51,908 nucleotides of DNA, taken from positions 1-51,908 of the forward strand of contig DATBZS010000086.1 in the NCBI GenBank assembly GCA_036513075.1, written 5' to 3'. Shown here in pieces: positions 33,959 to 43,154 of this stretch; position 1 is the first letter of the stretch, and each line of letters starts with the position of its first letter. The notes beneath the pieces were generated by a model. It saw nothing but the letters and a program-made list of their open reading frames with translations. It searched no databases and was not told where the DNA came from. The stretch is from Bog-756 sp036513075 (GTDB lineage: Bacteria > Actinomycetota > Acidimicrobiia > Acidimicrobiales > RAAP-2). A program made the translations under genes and the position numbers.

Positions 33959-35089
33959 ATGTTGGACCTGACTTTCAGCCCCGAGCAGGAGATGCTCCGT
34001 GAGACGGTGCGCGGCGTGGTCGCCACCACCAGCCCGCTCAGCGTGGTGCGCGAGCTCGAGGACGACCCGATCGGCTACTCGCCCGAGCTGTGGAAGCAGC
34101 TGGCCCACCTCGACCTCATCGGCCTGCAGCTGCCCGAGGAGTACGGCGGCTCGGGTATGACCGCCCTCGAGGGGGTCGTCGTCTACGAGGAGTTCGGCCG
34201 GGCCATCGCCCCGTCCCCCCACTTCGTCAGCTCGATCCTGGCGGGCGGGGTGCTGGCCCGCTCGGGCAGCGATGCCCAGAAGCAGGCGTGGATTCCCGGC
34301 ATCGTGTCGGGTGAGGCCATCCTCACCCCGGCCTGGCTGGAACCCGAGAACAGCTCCCGGGCGACCGGCGTCCAGGTCCGGGCCCTGCCCGATGGCGACG
34401 GATGGACCATCACCGGGACCAAGCGACATGTCGCGTTCGCCTCGTCGGCGTCCCAGCTGATCGTGCTCGCCCGCACCGGCGACGCCCCCGGGGACGTCGA
34501 TCTCTTCCTGGTCGACCCCGCCGCACCGGGCGTGACCCTCACCCAGCAGATGACCCTCGCGTCGGACGCCCAGTACAAGGTGGAGCTAGCCGGAGTGCGG
34601 GTCACCGAAGCCGATCGCATCGGGGCCGCCGGCACCGGGTGGAGCACCTGGAGCGCCATCATGCACGAGGCGGTCATCCTCGTGGCCGCGCAAGCCGTCG
34701 GCGGCGCCCAGTACGCCCTCGAGATCACCGTCCAGTACGCCAAGGACCGCCAGCAGTTCGACAAACCGCTTGGCGCCTTCCAGGCCCTGGCCCACTATCT
34801 GGCCGACGGCGCCACCAACGTGGACGGCGCCGAGGTCCTGGTGCACGAGGCCGCTTGGGCCCGGGCCGAGGGTCGGCCGGTCGACAAGCTGGCGCCCATG
34901 GCCAAGCTGTACGCCTGCCAGACCTTCCGTGACGTGACGGCCATGGCCCAGCAACTGTTCGGCGGCATCGGGTTCACCGTCGAGTTCGACATCCAGCTCT
35001 ATTTCCGCCGGGCCAAGCAGCTCCAGCTGTCGTGGTGGGACCCCCGCACGCTCGAAGAGCTCATCGCCGCCCAGGTCCTCGACTCCTGA
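33959..35089 (+). CDS. Acyl-CoA dehydrogenase (beta type)
   Basis: This is a second acyl-CoA dehydrogenase (376 aa). It has the N-terminal helix LDLTFSPEQEMLRETVRGVV, LPEEYGGSGMTALEGVVVYEEFGRA and the middle segment WTITGTKRHVAFASSAS. The C-terminus (FTVEFDIQLYFRRAKQLQL) lacks the GGxxEIQ motif of the first dehydrogenase. This difference is characteristic of the second subunit in alpha2-beta2 FadE heterotetramers such as ChsE1-ChsE2. GAGGAG precedes the ATG. A heterotetramer with the 30447 product is inference. Confidence 0.88.
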   Translation: MLDLTFSPEQEMLRETVRGVVATTSPLSVVRELEDDPIGYSPELWKQLAHLDLIGLQLPEEYGGSGMTALEGVVVYEEFGRAIAPSPHFVSSILAGGVLARSGSDAQKQAWIPGIVSGEAILTPAWLEPENSSRATGVQVRALPDGDGWTITGTKRHVAFASSASQLIVLARTGDAPGDVDLFLVDPAAPGVTLTQQMTLASDAQYKVELAGVRVTEADRIGAAGTGWSTWSAIMHEAVILVAAQAVGGAQYALEITVQYAKDRQQFDKPLGAFQALAHYLADGATNVDGAEVLVHEAAWARAEGRPVDKLAPMAKLYACQTFRDVTAMAQQLFGGIGFTVEFDIQLYFRRAKQLQLSWWDPRTLEELIAAQVLDS

Positions 35090-35244
35090 GCTCGTCCCAC
35101 AGCCCTCCCGAACCTGAGGCGCTGAACCTGACGGTCCGGGTTCCTACCCCGGATGGTCGGTGGATTCGGTACATCTCGGCGCGCCTGCGCTACGGTCGGT
35201 CCTGCGCCCCGGGGAGGGCGGCACACGGACTCAGGGGGAATGAC

Positions 35245-37083
35245 ATGGCAGTAGATACCGCAACGGCGCCGAGCACCAGCGGCGGGGCCAAGCAGCGGGG
35301 GGGCCTCTTCAAGTTCCTCTTCGTCCACGAGATCGACGAGTACCCGGCCAACGGCAAGCGGACGGCCTACCTGGCCCTGGCCGTGCTGGCCACGATCGTC
35401 CTCTATTACACGTACTACACGCAGACCGGGGTGACTCCCAACATCCTCGTCACGTACCACATGTCGTTCTCGTTCTACGTGTGGATCGTGGTGGTTTCCA
35501 ACGCCATCGGCGCCTTCGCCTCCCTGCCGGCCTCCAAGACCGACAAACTCGGGCGGTCGAACGTGGTCATCTACGGCCTTCTGATTATCGGAATCCTGAT
35601 CATCGGGGTCAAGTTCTGCACTACCGAGTGGCAGTTCGCGACGGTCATCTGCGTGCTCGGCCTGGTGGAGGGCGCCATCCTGGTGGCCACACCTGCGCTG
35701 GTCCGAGACTTCAGCCCGCAGCTCGGCCGTGCGTCCGCCATGGGCTTCTGGACGGTGGGACCGGTCGCCGGCAGCCTGATCACATCGATCGTGGCGGCGC
35801 ACACGCTCAGCCACTTCCTGATCCATGACCCGCTCAACGGATGGAAGAGCCAGTTCGTGATCTCGGGCATCTCTGCGCTCGTGGTCTTCGTGCTCGCCCT
35901 GTTTCTCATGAAGGACCTCTCCGCCCGGCTGCGTGACCAATTGATGGTGAACGAACAGGACCGTGCCCTGGTGGAGGCGAAAGCCCGAGGTCTGTCGGCC
36001 GAGGAGGTCATCGCCGCCACCGCCCACCCGTGGCGTCAGATCCTCAAGTGGGACCTCGTCGGCTCGGCCCTCGGGATCTCCGTGTTCCTCCTGCTCTACT
36101 ACGCGGCGTCGGCGTTCTTCACCATCTACTGGGCCACCGTGTTCAAGAACCCGAACGGCCTCAACTTGTCCACCGCCCAGGCTAACGATCTCAACACCTG
36201 GTTCTGGGCCGCCGACATCGTGGCGCTCATCGTCTTCGGCGTACTCTCCGACGTGCTGAAGGTGCGCAAGCCGCTGATGCTGGTCGGGGCTATCGGCTCC
36301 ATCGTGATGCTGCTCTTCTTCATCCAACGCGCCAACCATCCGTACTCGAGCTTCCACCAGATCATCTTCATCGAGGTACTCCTGGCCGCGTTCATCTCCT
36401 TGACGTTCGCACCGTGGATGGCGGGCTACACCGAGATGGTCGAGGCCAAGAACCCGGCGCTGGTCGGCACCGGCCTCGCCTTGTGGGGCTGGATCCTCCG
36501 GCTCACCGTGGCGCTGTCGTTCATCTTCCTCCCGGTGGTGGTCACCTCGGTCAACCCGGTGGTCGACAACCTCCAGTACTCCCAGACGACCATCAACGGA
36601 CAGCCGTTCAACGCCCAGCAGTTCCAGATCCAGCACCCCCAGTCGGTGGCGTTCGCCGAGGCCAACGCCAGCTGGTTGAAGGTGCTCCAGGAGCCCGCCG
36701 TCGCCCCCGTCGTGGCTGCGCTCAACGCCAATCTGACGGCGGCCAACCTCGCCGCCTTCCAGAAGGCGGTTCCGGCGGTGGTGTATACCAAGACGCTGGC
36801 CAACGCCACCAAGCTCAAGGTGCTGGTCGTCCCCTACGAGGCCCAGCTGGGCTATCTGGGCGCGCATCAGGGCCAGCTGAACGACCTCCTGAAGGGGGTG
36901 GGCCAGTCGCCCAAGCAATGGCAGAACTGGTTCTGGGTCTGTCTCGGCGGCATGGTCCTGTTCATCCCGAGCATCTGGCTGAACCGTGGCCGTTGGAGCC
37001 CGGCCCGGGCCCGGGAGGACGAGAAGAAGCACGATGCCGACGTCGAGGCCGAGTTCAAGCAACTGGTCGGGGCCAACGCCTGA
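35245..37083 (+). CDS. MFS transporter with a large extra loop near the C-terminus
   Basis: This major facilitator-type transporter (612 aa) has about 12 membrane segments starting near residue 40. The conserved inter-helix region ASLPASKTDKLGRSNVVIYG follows TM2. Between the last two spans (residues of about 440-560) is an extracytoplasmic loop of about 120 residues, rich in Gln, Asn and Ala, unusual for MFS. The gene follows the catabolic operon by 155 bases with its own TACGGT hexamer (35191-35196) and an AGGGGGA ribosome binding site, and may import the pathway's substrate. A longer frame from 35032 is not supported. Confidence 0.82.
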   Translation: MAVDTATAPSTSGGAKQRGGLFKFLFVHEIDEYPANGKRTAYLALAVLATIVLYYTYYTQTGVTPNILVTYHMSFSFYVWIVVVSNAIGAFASLPASKTDKLGRSNVVIYGLLIIGILIIGVKFCTTEWQFATVICVLGLVEGAILVATPALVRDFSPQLGRASAMGFWTVGPVAGSLITSIVAAHTLSHFLIHDPLNGWKSQFVISGISALVVFVLALFLMKDLSARLRDQLMVNEQDRALVEAKARGLSAEEVIAATAHPWRQILKWDLVGSALGISVFLLLYYAASAFFTIYWATVFKNPNGLNLSTAQANDLNTWFWAADIVALIVFGVLSDVLKVRKPLMLVGAIGSIVMLLFFIQRANHPYSSFHQIIFIEVLLAAFISLTFAPWMAGYTEMVEAKNPALVGTGLALWGWILRLTVALSFIFLPVVVTSVNPVVDNLQYSQTTINGQPFNAQQFQIQHPQSVAFAEANASWLKVLQEPAVAPVVAALNANLTAANLAAFQKAVPAVVYTKTLANATKLKVLVVPYEAQLGYLGAHQGQLNDLLKGVGQSPKQWQNWFWVCLGGMVLFIPSIWLNRGRWSPARAREDEKKHDADVEAEFKQLVGANA

Positions 37084-37140
37084 CGGGCGGGTGGGTCCCG
37101 TGGTGCACGATCCGACCGGCACCGCGGGACACCCACCCTC

Positions 37141-37146
37141 TACCGT
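37141..37146 (+). promoter_or_regulatory. -10 element, leaderless
   Basis: TACCGT lies 7 nt before ATG 37154. This supports the shorter start of the exonuclease gene. Confidence 0.5.
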
Positions 37147-37153
37147 GTCCCCC

Positions 37154-37801
37154 ATGCCCACCACCTCCGACCACCGGCCGGGATTCGCCGTGGTCGACCT
37201 CGAGACGACCGGCTTCTCCCCCCAGTCCGAGCGGGTGGTCGAGGTTGCCGTGGTCGTGCTCGACCCCGACGGCCGTGAGGTGGACGCCTTCTGCACCCTG
37301 GTCGACCCGCAGCGCGATCCCGGGCCCACCCACGTCCACGGCATCACCGCCGAGATGCTCGTGGGCGCCCCGACCTTCGAGGGCGTCCACCCCGGCCTAG
37401 CGGGCCTGCTGTCCGGCCGGGTGGTCGTCGGGCACAACGTCGACCGGTTCGACCTGGCATTTCTCGTGGCCGAGTGCCGGCGGCTGGGCGGCGAGGAACT
37501 GGTGCCGGACTCGGTGGTCACCCTCGACACCTTGCGGGTGGCCCAGGCCTACCTCGATCTGCCGGGCAAGGCGCGACTGGTCGACTGCTGCGACCGCTAC
37601 CGGCTCACCTGGGACGACCACCACAGCGCCCTGGGTGACGCCCGGGTGACCGCCGCGCTGCTCGGTGCCATGCGCACCGAGCTGGGCGACGACATGCTCG
37701 GCGTGGACCGGCTCCTCGTGGAAGGGGCGGGGCTGGCCTGGCCCGGGTGGAGCAACGAGCGCCCCGCCGCCCACGAACGCCGCCACACTCCGGCTGCCTG
37801 A
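37154..37801 (+). CDS. DnaQ-like DEDDh 3'-5' exonuclease
   Basis: This is a DEDDh-family exonuclease of 215 aa. Metal-binding motifs are ExoI VDLETTG (about residues 14-20), ExoII HNVDRFD and ExoIII HSALGDAR, matching DnaQ/PolC epsilon domains. It is a stand-alone exonuclease without polymerase or UvrC-like domains. A possible role is RNA or DNA trimming or proofreading. A longer frame from 36986 overlaps the MFS gene; the ATG at 37154 matches the leaderless promoter and the family start. Confidence 0.88.
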   Translation: MPTTSDHRPGFAVVDLETTGFSPQSERVVEVAVVVLDPDGREVDAFCTLVDPQRDPGPTHVHGITAEMLVGAPTFEGVHPGLAGLLSGRVVVGHNVDRFDLAFLVAECRRLGGEELVPDSVVTLDTLRVAQAYLDLPGKARLVDCCDRYRLTWDDHHSALGDARVTAALLGAMRTELGDDMLGVDRLLVEGAGLAWPGWSNERPAAHERRHTPAA

Positions 37802-37845
37802 GAATCCTGACGCCACGGGGCCAACGGGCTCCGGGTCGGCCCAGT

Positions 37846-38769
37846 TCAGGGCATGGCCTCGATCGGGATGGCGGGCATGGCCCGCCCCCGTGCGCCGCCC
37901 AGCATCTCGCCCTCCACGCCGCCGTCGGCGCCGCCGGCCACCAGCGGCGACCGGGAGAGCACCACCACGCCGACCACCAGTACGGCCAGGGCCAGTACCT
38001 CGAGGGAGATCCACAGCGCACCGCCCCGGAGGACGTCGCCAAACAGGGTGACGCCGAGCACGATGCTGAGCAACGGGTTCATGGTCACCAGCGTGGTCCT
38101 CGATGCGGTGATGGGCCCGGCATGGAGGGCGTTCTGGAGGAGGAAGACGGTGCCCAGGCCGGACACGGCCAGCATGTAGGGCTCGAAGTGGGTGAAGACG
38201 TGACCCCACCCCTCGGACACATAGCCGGTGATTGCCTTGGTCAGGGCGGCGCCATAGGCCGCGGTGATGGACGCCGACGCGCCGAACGCCGCGGCACGCC
38301 ACCAGCGCGGCCCGTGCATCGCGGCGACGATGCACGCGCCCACGGCCGAGATGAGGATGACGGAGCCGACCACCCACTCGGGCGTGGTCGGCAGGACCTG
38401 GCCGCCGCGAGGATGGGCGGCCAGGAAGAATCCCCCCAGGCCTCCGACCACCAGGAGAGCGCCGAGCCACTCGCGGGCGCCCAGCCGGTAGCGGAACCAC
38501 ACGACCAGGATCAGGAGCAGGAAGAGCAGTTCGGTGGTGAGCACGGGCTGGACCACGCTGAGCTGGCCGAAGCGGAGGGCGGTGGCCTGCAGCCCGAACT
38601 GGACCAGCATCAGGGCGAAGCCGATGAGCCAGATCCCGCGCTTGATGGCGTGGGAGATGAGGCTGAGGTGCATGGAGGACGATTCGGGCGCCGACTCGAC
38701 CCCGATGCGCTGCAGTACCGAAGTGACGGCGTTGGTGAAGGCGGCGAGGGCTGCGAGCAAGAAAGCCAC
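37846..38769 (-). CDS. DMT-superfamily (EamA-like) transporter
   Basis: This integral membrane protein of 307 aa has about nine or ten predicted spans. It begins MAFLLAALAAFTNAVTSVLQR and has the paired-repeat look of drug/metabolite transporters, including VVQPVLTTELLFLLLILVVWF and TLVTMNPLLSIVLGVTLFGD, the conserved second-repeat segment. The C-terminus is a cytoplasmic Gly-rich tail. The start is GTG at 38769. The substrate is unknown. Confidence 0.78.
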   Translation of the reverse strand: MAFLLAALAAFTNAVTSVLQRIGVESAPESSSMHLSLISHAIKRGIWLIGFALMLVQFGLQATALRFGQLSVVQPVLTTELLFLLLILVVWFRYRLGAREWLGALLVVGGLGGFFLAAHPRGGQVLPTTPEWVVGSVILISAVGACIVAAMHGPRWWRAAAFGASASITAAYGAALTKAITGYVSEGWGHVFTHFEPYMLAVSGLGTVFLLQNALHAGPITASRTTLVTMNPLLSIVLGVTLFGDVLRGGALWISLEVLALAVLVVGVVVLSRSPLVAGGADGGVEGEMLGGARGRAMPAIPIEAMP

Positions 38770-38808
38770 GGCCCCAGTTGTAGTCGCGATCAGGCCGTCC
38801 GCGGCGTC

Positions 38809-39369
38809 CTAGCCGCCCTGGGCTGCGCCTTCGTCCTCGGCATCGTCCATGTGTAGGCCGAGGTGGTAGCCGTCGAGGAAAAGATCGGCGTCGCGCTTCT
38901 TCGGAAAGCGGGACTCGAGCTCGCGGAAGCGGGGGGAGTGGTTGGGCTCGAGCAGGTGGGCGAGCTCGTGGACGATGACGGCGTCGAGCACCCACGGCGG
39001 TGCCACCCGTAGCCGTGACGAGATACGGATCTCCCGGGTGGCCAACGTGCAGGACCCCCACCGTTTGGTCTGGTTGGTCGCCCATCGGATGGAGGCGGGC
39101 TGGACGCCGTCCAGGTAGGTGGCTGCCAGGTGGCGGGCCCGCTCCTCGAGGAACGAGTCGGACGCGTGGAGGTGTGGGCGGTGGCGGGTGAGGCGCCTGG
39201 TGAGGTGCTCGACCATGTCGTCGCGGGCGGCACCCCGCAGGTGGGTGGGGACCACCACCACGATGCGGTCGCCCTCCCAATGGGCTCCGGCCGTCTTCTT
39301 GCGTCGGGACGACACCCGAACCTCGACATCCGGGGCGAACGGGGTGGCGGGTTGCGGGATCGAGGTCAT
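38809..39369 (-). CDS. YgjP-like zinc metallopeptidase (DUF45)
   Basis: This 186-aa protein has the YgjP/DUF45 signature: NQTKRWGSCTLATREIRISS, then zinc-binding HELAH in VIVHELAHLLEPNHSPRFRELE, where the second His region gives the third ligand. The family is related to SprT/Wss1-type zinc peptidases. The C-terminal acidic tail DDAEDEGAAQGG is unusual but short. TAACGT at 39376-39381 on this strand lies exactly 6 nt before the ATG, so the mRNA is probably leaderless. Confidence 0.85.
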   Translation of the reverse strand: MTSIPQPATPFAPDVEVRVSSRRKKTAGAHWEGDRIVVVVPTHLRGAARDDMVEHLTRRLTRHRPHLHASDSFLEERARHLAATYLDGVQPASIRWATNQTKRWGSCTLATREIRISSRLRVAPPWVLDAVIVHELAHLLEPNHSPRFRELESRFPKKRDADLFLDGYHLGLHMDDAEDEGAAQGG

Positions 39370-39375
39370 GGCGTC

Positions 39376-39381
39376 ACGTTA
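39376..39381 (-). promoter_or_regulatory. -10 element, leaderless (minus strand)
   Basis: TAACGT on the minus strand is followed by 6 nt and then ATG at 39369. Confidence 0.55.
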
Positions 39382-39422
39382 CGGCCGGGCTGTGACGACG
39401 TCGACGCGCGCGGATTCCGGGC

Positions 39423-40235
39423 CTACTGCCCGGGCATCTCGCGCTTGCCGTAGGGGGCGGGTGCGCCGAGTTCGGACTCCTCCAACGTCTCCTCGTCCGA
39501 CTCGGGCCGCAGGAACTTCCAGATGGTGGCGCCCAGGATGCCGCCGACGACGGGGAACACGATGAACACCCAGAGCTGGTTGAGCGCCCAGCTGCCCTGG
39601 AACACCGCGGTGGCCAGGCTGCGGGCCGGATTGACCGAAGTGTTGTCGACGGGGATCGAGATGAGGTGGATGACAGCCAGCGTGAGTCCGACGGTCAGTC
39701 CGGTCTGGCCGACCGGCATCGACTTGCGGCTGGTGGAGGCGATGATGAAGACGAACACCGCAGTGAAGAACACCTCATCGAGCATCACGGCGCCAAGCGG
39801 GAACCCGCCCGGGGAGTGATGGCCGAAGCCGTTGGAGGCGAAGCCGGTGGCCTTGGCGCTGTAGGACCCGAGGTTGGCGGACGTGGCCGAGACGACCCGG
39901 GTGGCGGTGGCGATGATGTAGATGACGAGCGCCCCGATGATGCCGCCGACGATCTGGCCGACCACGTAGAACGGGAGCTCATTCGTCTTGGTCTTGCCGA
40001 TGACCCACAGGCCGATCGTGACCGCCGGGTTGACGTGGCAGCCGGAGACGGAGCCGATGGCGTAGGCGGCCACCAGGAGACTGAGCCCGAAGGCCAGGGC
40101 CACGCCGAGGATGCCGACCGAACTCGTCGCCCCGGAGAAGTGCCCGGTGGCCAGGATGGCGGTGCCGGCGCCGCCGACGACCAGGATCATGGTCCCTATC
40201 GCCTCGGCGACCCCGATGCGCAGGCGCTCGTTCAT
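39423..40235 (-). CDS. aqpZ: Aquaporin (AqpZ-like)
   Basis: This is an MIP-family water channel, six spans plus two half-helices, in the plasma membrane. Both NPA boxes are intact: CHVNPAVTIG and SVNPARSLATAVF. The N-terminal EAIGTMILVVGGAGTAIL is typical. Between the third and fourth spans is a slightly extended Ser/Gly-rich loop (residues about 118-145). Length is 270 aa with a charged C-terminal tail. GAAAGGA precedes the ATG. The selectivity-filter residues suggest water rather than glycerol, but this is tentative. Confidence 0.88.
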   Translation of the reverse strand: MNERLRIGVAEAIGTMILVVGGAGTAILATGHFSGATSSVGILGVALAFGLSLLVAAYAIGSVSGCHVNPAVTIGLWVIGKTKTNELPFYVVGQIVGGIIGALVIYIIATATRVVSATSANLGSYSAKATGFASNGFGHHSPGGFPLGAVMLDEVFFTAVFVFIIASTSRKSMPVGQTGLTVGLTLAVIHLISIPVDNTSVNPARSLATAVFQGSWALNQLWVFIVFPVVGGILGATIWKFLRPESDEETLEESELGAPAPYGKREMPGQ

Positions 40236-40378
40236 GGGTCCGTCCTTTCGTCCGGCGCGGGCGCCGGGTAGGCCCGTGGGGTCCGTCGACGGACGGCCAC
40301 CGTATCCAGGCTAAACAGCACCCCCGGCCCAGCGGTGGATGTCGTGACCCCCGAACGGGACCCGCCGGGGGTGGCCGG

Positions 40379-40384
40379 TACCAT
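40379..40384 (+). promoter_or_regulatory. -10 element, leaderless
   Basis: TACCAT is followed by exactly 6 nt and the GTG start at 40391. Confidence 0.55.
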
Positions 40385-40390
40385 GGGGCC

Positions 40391-40873
40391 GTGCGTCGCT
40401 ATCTCACCCCCCGATGTCTCGGGTTGCACGCCACGCTCCTGGTCCTCCTGCTTGCATTCGCGTGGCTGACCTCGTGGCAGTACAGCCGGGCCACGGGCGG
40501 GAACTCGTTGAGCTGGGCCTACGTCTTCCTGTGGCCGGCATTCGCCGTCTACGCCGTCTACACCTGGTGGAACCTGGTCCAGGACCAGGTGACCCGCCAC
40601 GGTGGCGCTGGCGGAGCCCAGGTCACCACCTCCGTCGCCAATGTGCCCGAGGCGGCACCCGGATCCCGTCCGCCGGGCTGGGCGCTGACCGGCGGCCGGA
40701 AGCAGAACGTGGCCATCGCCGCCAGCGCGCCGATCGACGCCGAGCGGGGCGGCAAGGGGGAGCGGTTCACCGCCCAGACCCCCGAAGAGGCGGCACGTCT
40801 CGCTGAGTACAACCGGTACCTGGCCACGCTCGCCAACGAGGATGCCGACGCCGGCCCCGGAGCCGGCCGGTGA
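40391..40873 (+). CDS. Conserved actinobacterial membrane protein, 160 aa
   Basis: This protein has two N-terminal membrane spans (about residues 9-27 and 40-58) separated by a short loop with SRATGGNSLSWAYVFLWP, then a long soluble Pro/Ala-rich tail. The start RRYLTPRCLGLHATLLVLL resembles a conserved actinobacterial protein commonly found beside DUF3817 genes, as here. Its stop overlaps the next GTG (GTGA), implying coupling with the DUF3817 gene. Function is unknown. Confidence 0.65.
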   Translation: MRRYLTPRCLGLHATLLVLLLAFAWLTSWQYSRATGGNSLSWAYVFLWPAFAVYAVYTWWNLVQDQVTRHGGAGGAQVTTSVANVPEAAPGSRPPGWALTGGRKQNVAIAASAPIDAERGGKGERFTAQTPEEAARLAEYNRYLATLANEDADAGPGAGR

Positions 40874-41292
40874 GTGACCTCTTCACCTTCTCGGGCGACC
40901 GGGCCCTGTCGGGCGCCGTCCTGCGCTACCGGGTGATGGCCTTCATCGTGGGGACCGCCCTGCTGATCCTCACGACCATCGTGATCCTCCAGTACGGGTT
41001 CGACCTGCGGTCGGAGATGAAGATTCCCGAGATGATCGTGGCCCCGATCCACGGGTACCTCTACATCGTCTACCTGGTCGCAGCAGCTGACCTGGCCCGC
41101 CGGGCCCGGTGGGGCATCGGCCGGATCGTGCTGGTGGTGTGTTCGGGATTCGTGCCGTTCCTGGCGTTCGTCATCGAGCACCGCGTGTACCGCCAGATGC
41201 AGGCGGAGTGGGCGGCCGAGCCGGCCGCAACCGGTGGGCCCGGGTTGGCGGGGACCGATAGCGTGCCGACTCGAACCGGGCCCGGGATCTGA
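40870..41292 (+). CDS. DUF3817 membrane protein
   Basis: This 140-aa membrane protein has three predicted spans. The DUF3817 pattern is visible: ALSGAVLRYRVMAFIVGTALL, VAPIHGYLYIVYLVAAADLARR and IGRIVLVVCSGFVPFLAFVIEH. The function is unknown. The coupled start with the preceding membrane protein suggests they act together. The hydrophilic Gly/Thr-rich C-terminal tail is not conserved. Confidence 0.78.
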   Translation: MSDLFTFSGDRALSGAVLRYRVMAFIVGTALLILTTIVILQYGFDLRSEMKIPEMIVAPIHGYLYIVYLVAAADLARRARWGIGRIVLVVCSGFVPFLAFVIEHRVYRQMQAEWAAEPAATGGPGLAGTDSVPTRTGPGI

Positions 41293-41299
41293 GCGTCCC

Positions 41300-43024
41300 T
41301 CAGCGGGCGCCGCGCACCAGGGCGCCTGGGCGGGCACCCGTCTCGGTGCCCTCTGCGAACGTGGTCACGCCGGACTTGATCGTCTCGACGTAGCCGACGG
41401 CCCCTTGGAGCAGGCGCTTGCCCCCGGCGGGCAGGTCGTCGACGACGCGTGGATTGCCCAGCTGCAAGCGCTCGTAGTCGATGACGTTGATGTCGGCCAG
41501 CGCCCCGACCTCGAGGGTCCCCCGGTCGGTCAGGCCGTAGAGGCGCGCGGTGTCGTGGGACTGCATCTTCACCACTCGCTCGAGCGGCAGGGTCTCGCCC
41601 CGCACCCGGTCACGGGTCCAGTGGGTGAGCATGAAAGTGGGCTGGGACGCGTCGCAGATCACGCCACAGTGGGCTCCGCCGTCACCCAGGCCTGCAGCTG
41701 CCCGGGGGTGCAGGAGCATCTCGCGGGCGGCGTGGAGATCGCCGTCGGAGTAGTTGAGGATCGGCACGTACAGCAGGCCCCGCCCGTCGTCCTCGAGCAT
41801 GGCGTCGTAGGCCACCGACAGGGCGGACCGGCCGGTGGTGGCGGCGATGCCGGCCAGCGACCGCTCGGGTCCCGGCTCGTACTCGGGCGGGCTGCCGAGC
41901 GTGAACGTGGTCTGGTAGGCCTGTTCCATGCGCTCGGCCGTGTAGGCGTCGGGCTCCCACGACTCGATGGCCTCCCGCACCTCGGGGGTGCGCAGGGCGG
42001 TCACCAGTTCGTCGGGGGCGAGATCCTTCGCCTTCAGTTCGAGGTAGGCGGGGATCTGGTCGAGCAGGCTGTAGGTGGTGAAGTGGCCCGACAGCAGGCC
42101 GAAGCCCCGGCCGGCCACCTGGGGCCACAGGTCGGCGCCGTCGTCGACGGCCCGTAGCGACTCGTCCATCAACTCTCGCCACAGGTCGGGGGCGTCGTCC
42201 ACCTGGACCAAGGCGAAGGTCACCGGACGGTGGATGGCCGCTGACAGGCGCCGCATCCAGTCCACCTCCTCCTTCGGGGCGATGATGTCCTCTCCGGCCG
42301 TACCGGCCGGGGCCAGCTCGAAGATCCCGGTTCCGAGCTCACCCAACGCGGCACCGATGCCGAACAACTCGTCCTCGGCGGCGTAGGTGCCGGGGACCGG
42401 CTCGCCGTCGATGGCCCGGTGTGCGATGGTGCGCGAGGTCGAAAAGCCCAGTGCGCCGGCGGCGATCGCCTCCTTCACCACCTGCTTCATGGCGGCGATG
42501 TCCTCGTGGGTGGCCGGCTCGTTGCGGGCCCCCCGCTCTCCCATTACGTAGGAGCGCACGGCGCCGTGGGCGATCTGGGTCCCGACGTCGACTGTCCACC
42601 GGCGTCTGTCGAGGGCGTCCAGGTACTCGGGGAATGTCTCCCAGTCCCACGTCATGCCCTCGGACAGGGCCGAACCGGGGATGTCCTCGACTCCCTCCAT
42701 CAGCCCGATGAGCCACTCGTGGCGGTCGGGACGGGCCGGGGCGAATCCGACCCCGCAGTTGCCGGTCACCAGCGTGGTCACGCCGTGCCAGCTACTCGGG
42801 GCCAGCACCTCGTCCCAGGTGGCCTGGCCGTCATAGTGGGTGTGGATGTCGACCCAGCCCGGCGTGATCAGCAGCCCTTCGGCCTCGATGGTGCGGACCG
42901 CCTCCTCCCCCCGGTAGTCGCCGACACCCGTGATGACACCGTCGCTGACGGTGATGTCCGCGGTGCGGGCCGGCGCCCCGGTCCCATCGACGACGGTGCC
43001 CCCCTGGATGACGAGGTCGTGCAT
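41300..43024 (-). CDS. Amidohydrolase, N-acyl-D-amino-acid deacylase type
   Basis: This metal-dependent amidohydrolase (574 aa) begins HDLVIQGGTVVDGTGAPA. The metal-site motif is WVDIHTHYDGQATWD (His-x-His). Further family segments are TLVTGNCGVGFAP, AHGAVRSYVMG, GALGFSTSRTIAH and GLGDGGAHCGVICDAS. Its length and motif set fit D-aminoacylase rather than dihydroorotase or urease. The exact substrate is unknown. ATG 43024 has GGGGGAGA upstream; a longer frame into the thioesterase gene is not plausible. Confidence 0.85.
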   Translation of the reverse strand: MHDLVIQGGTVVDGTGAPARTADITVSDGVITGVGDYRGEEAVRTIEAEGLLITPGWVDIHTHYDGQATWDEVLAPSSWHGVTTLVTGNCGVGFAPARPDRHEWLIGLMEGVEDIPGSALSEGMTWDWETFPEYLDALDRRRWTVDVGTQIAHGAVRSYVMGERGARNEPATHEDIAAMKQVVKEAIAAGALGFSTSRTIAHRAIDGEPVPGTYAAEDELFGIGAALGELGTGIFELAPAGTAGEDIIAPKEEVDWMRRLSAAIHRPVTFALVQVDDAPDLWRELMDESLRAVDDGADLWPQVAGRGFGLLSGHFTTYSLLDQIPAYLELKAKDLAPDELVTALRTPEVREAIESWEPDAYTAERMEQAYQTTFTLGSPPEYEPGPERSLAGIAATTGRSALSVAYDAMLEDDGRGLLYVPILNYSDGDLHAAREMLLHPRAAAGLGDGGAHCGVICDASQPTFMLTHWTRDRVRGETLPLERVVKMQSHDTARLYGLTDRGTLEVGALADINVIDYERLQLGNPRVVDDLPAGGKRLLQGAVGYVETIKSGVTTFAEGTETGARPGALVRGAR

Positions 43025-43154
43025 GACTGTCTCCCCCTGTTGCGTGTCCTGACGATGCTGGCACGGCCCGGTGTAGGGCGCAATGACGCCCCCCGTAACT
43101 GATCGGCTGGACCGATCGGATGGGCCATTCGACGGGTCCGACCGACCCCGGTGT

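Noticed and set aside
34999..37530. 843-codon minus-strand open frame
   Set aside because: Antisense to the MFS transporter; His/Asp/Glu/Arg-rich shadow caused by codon bias.
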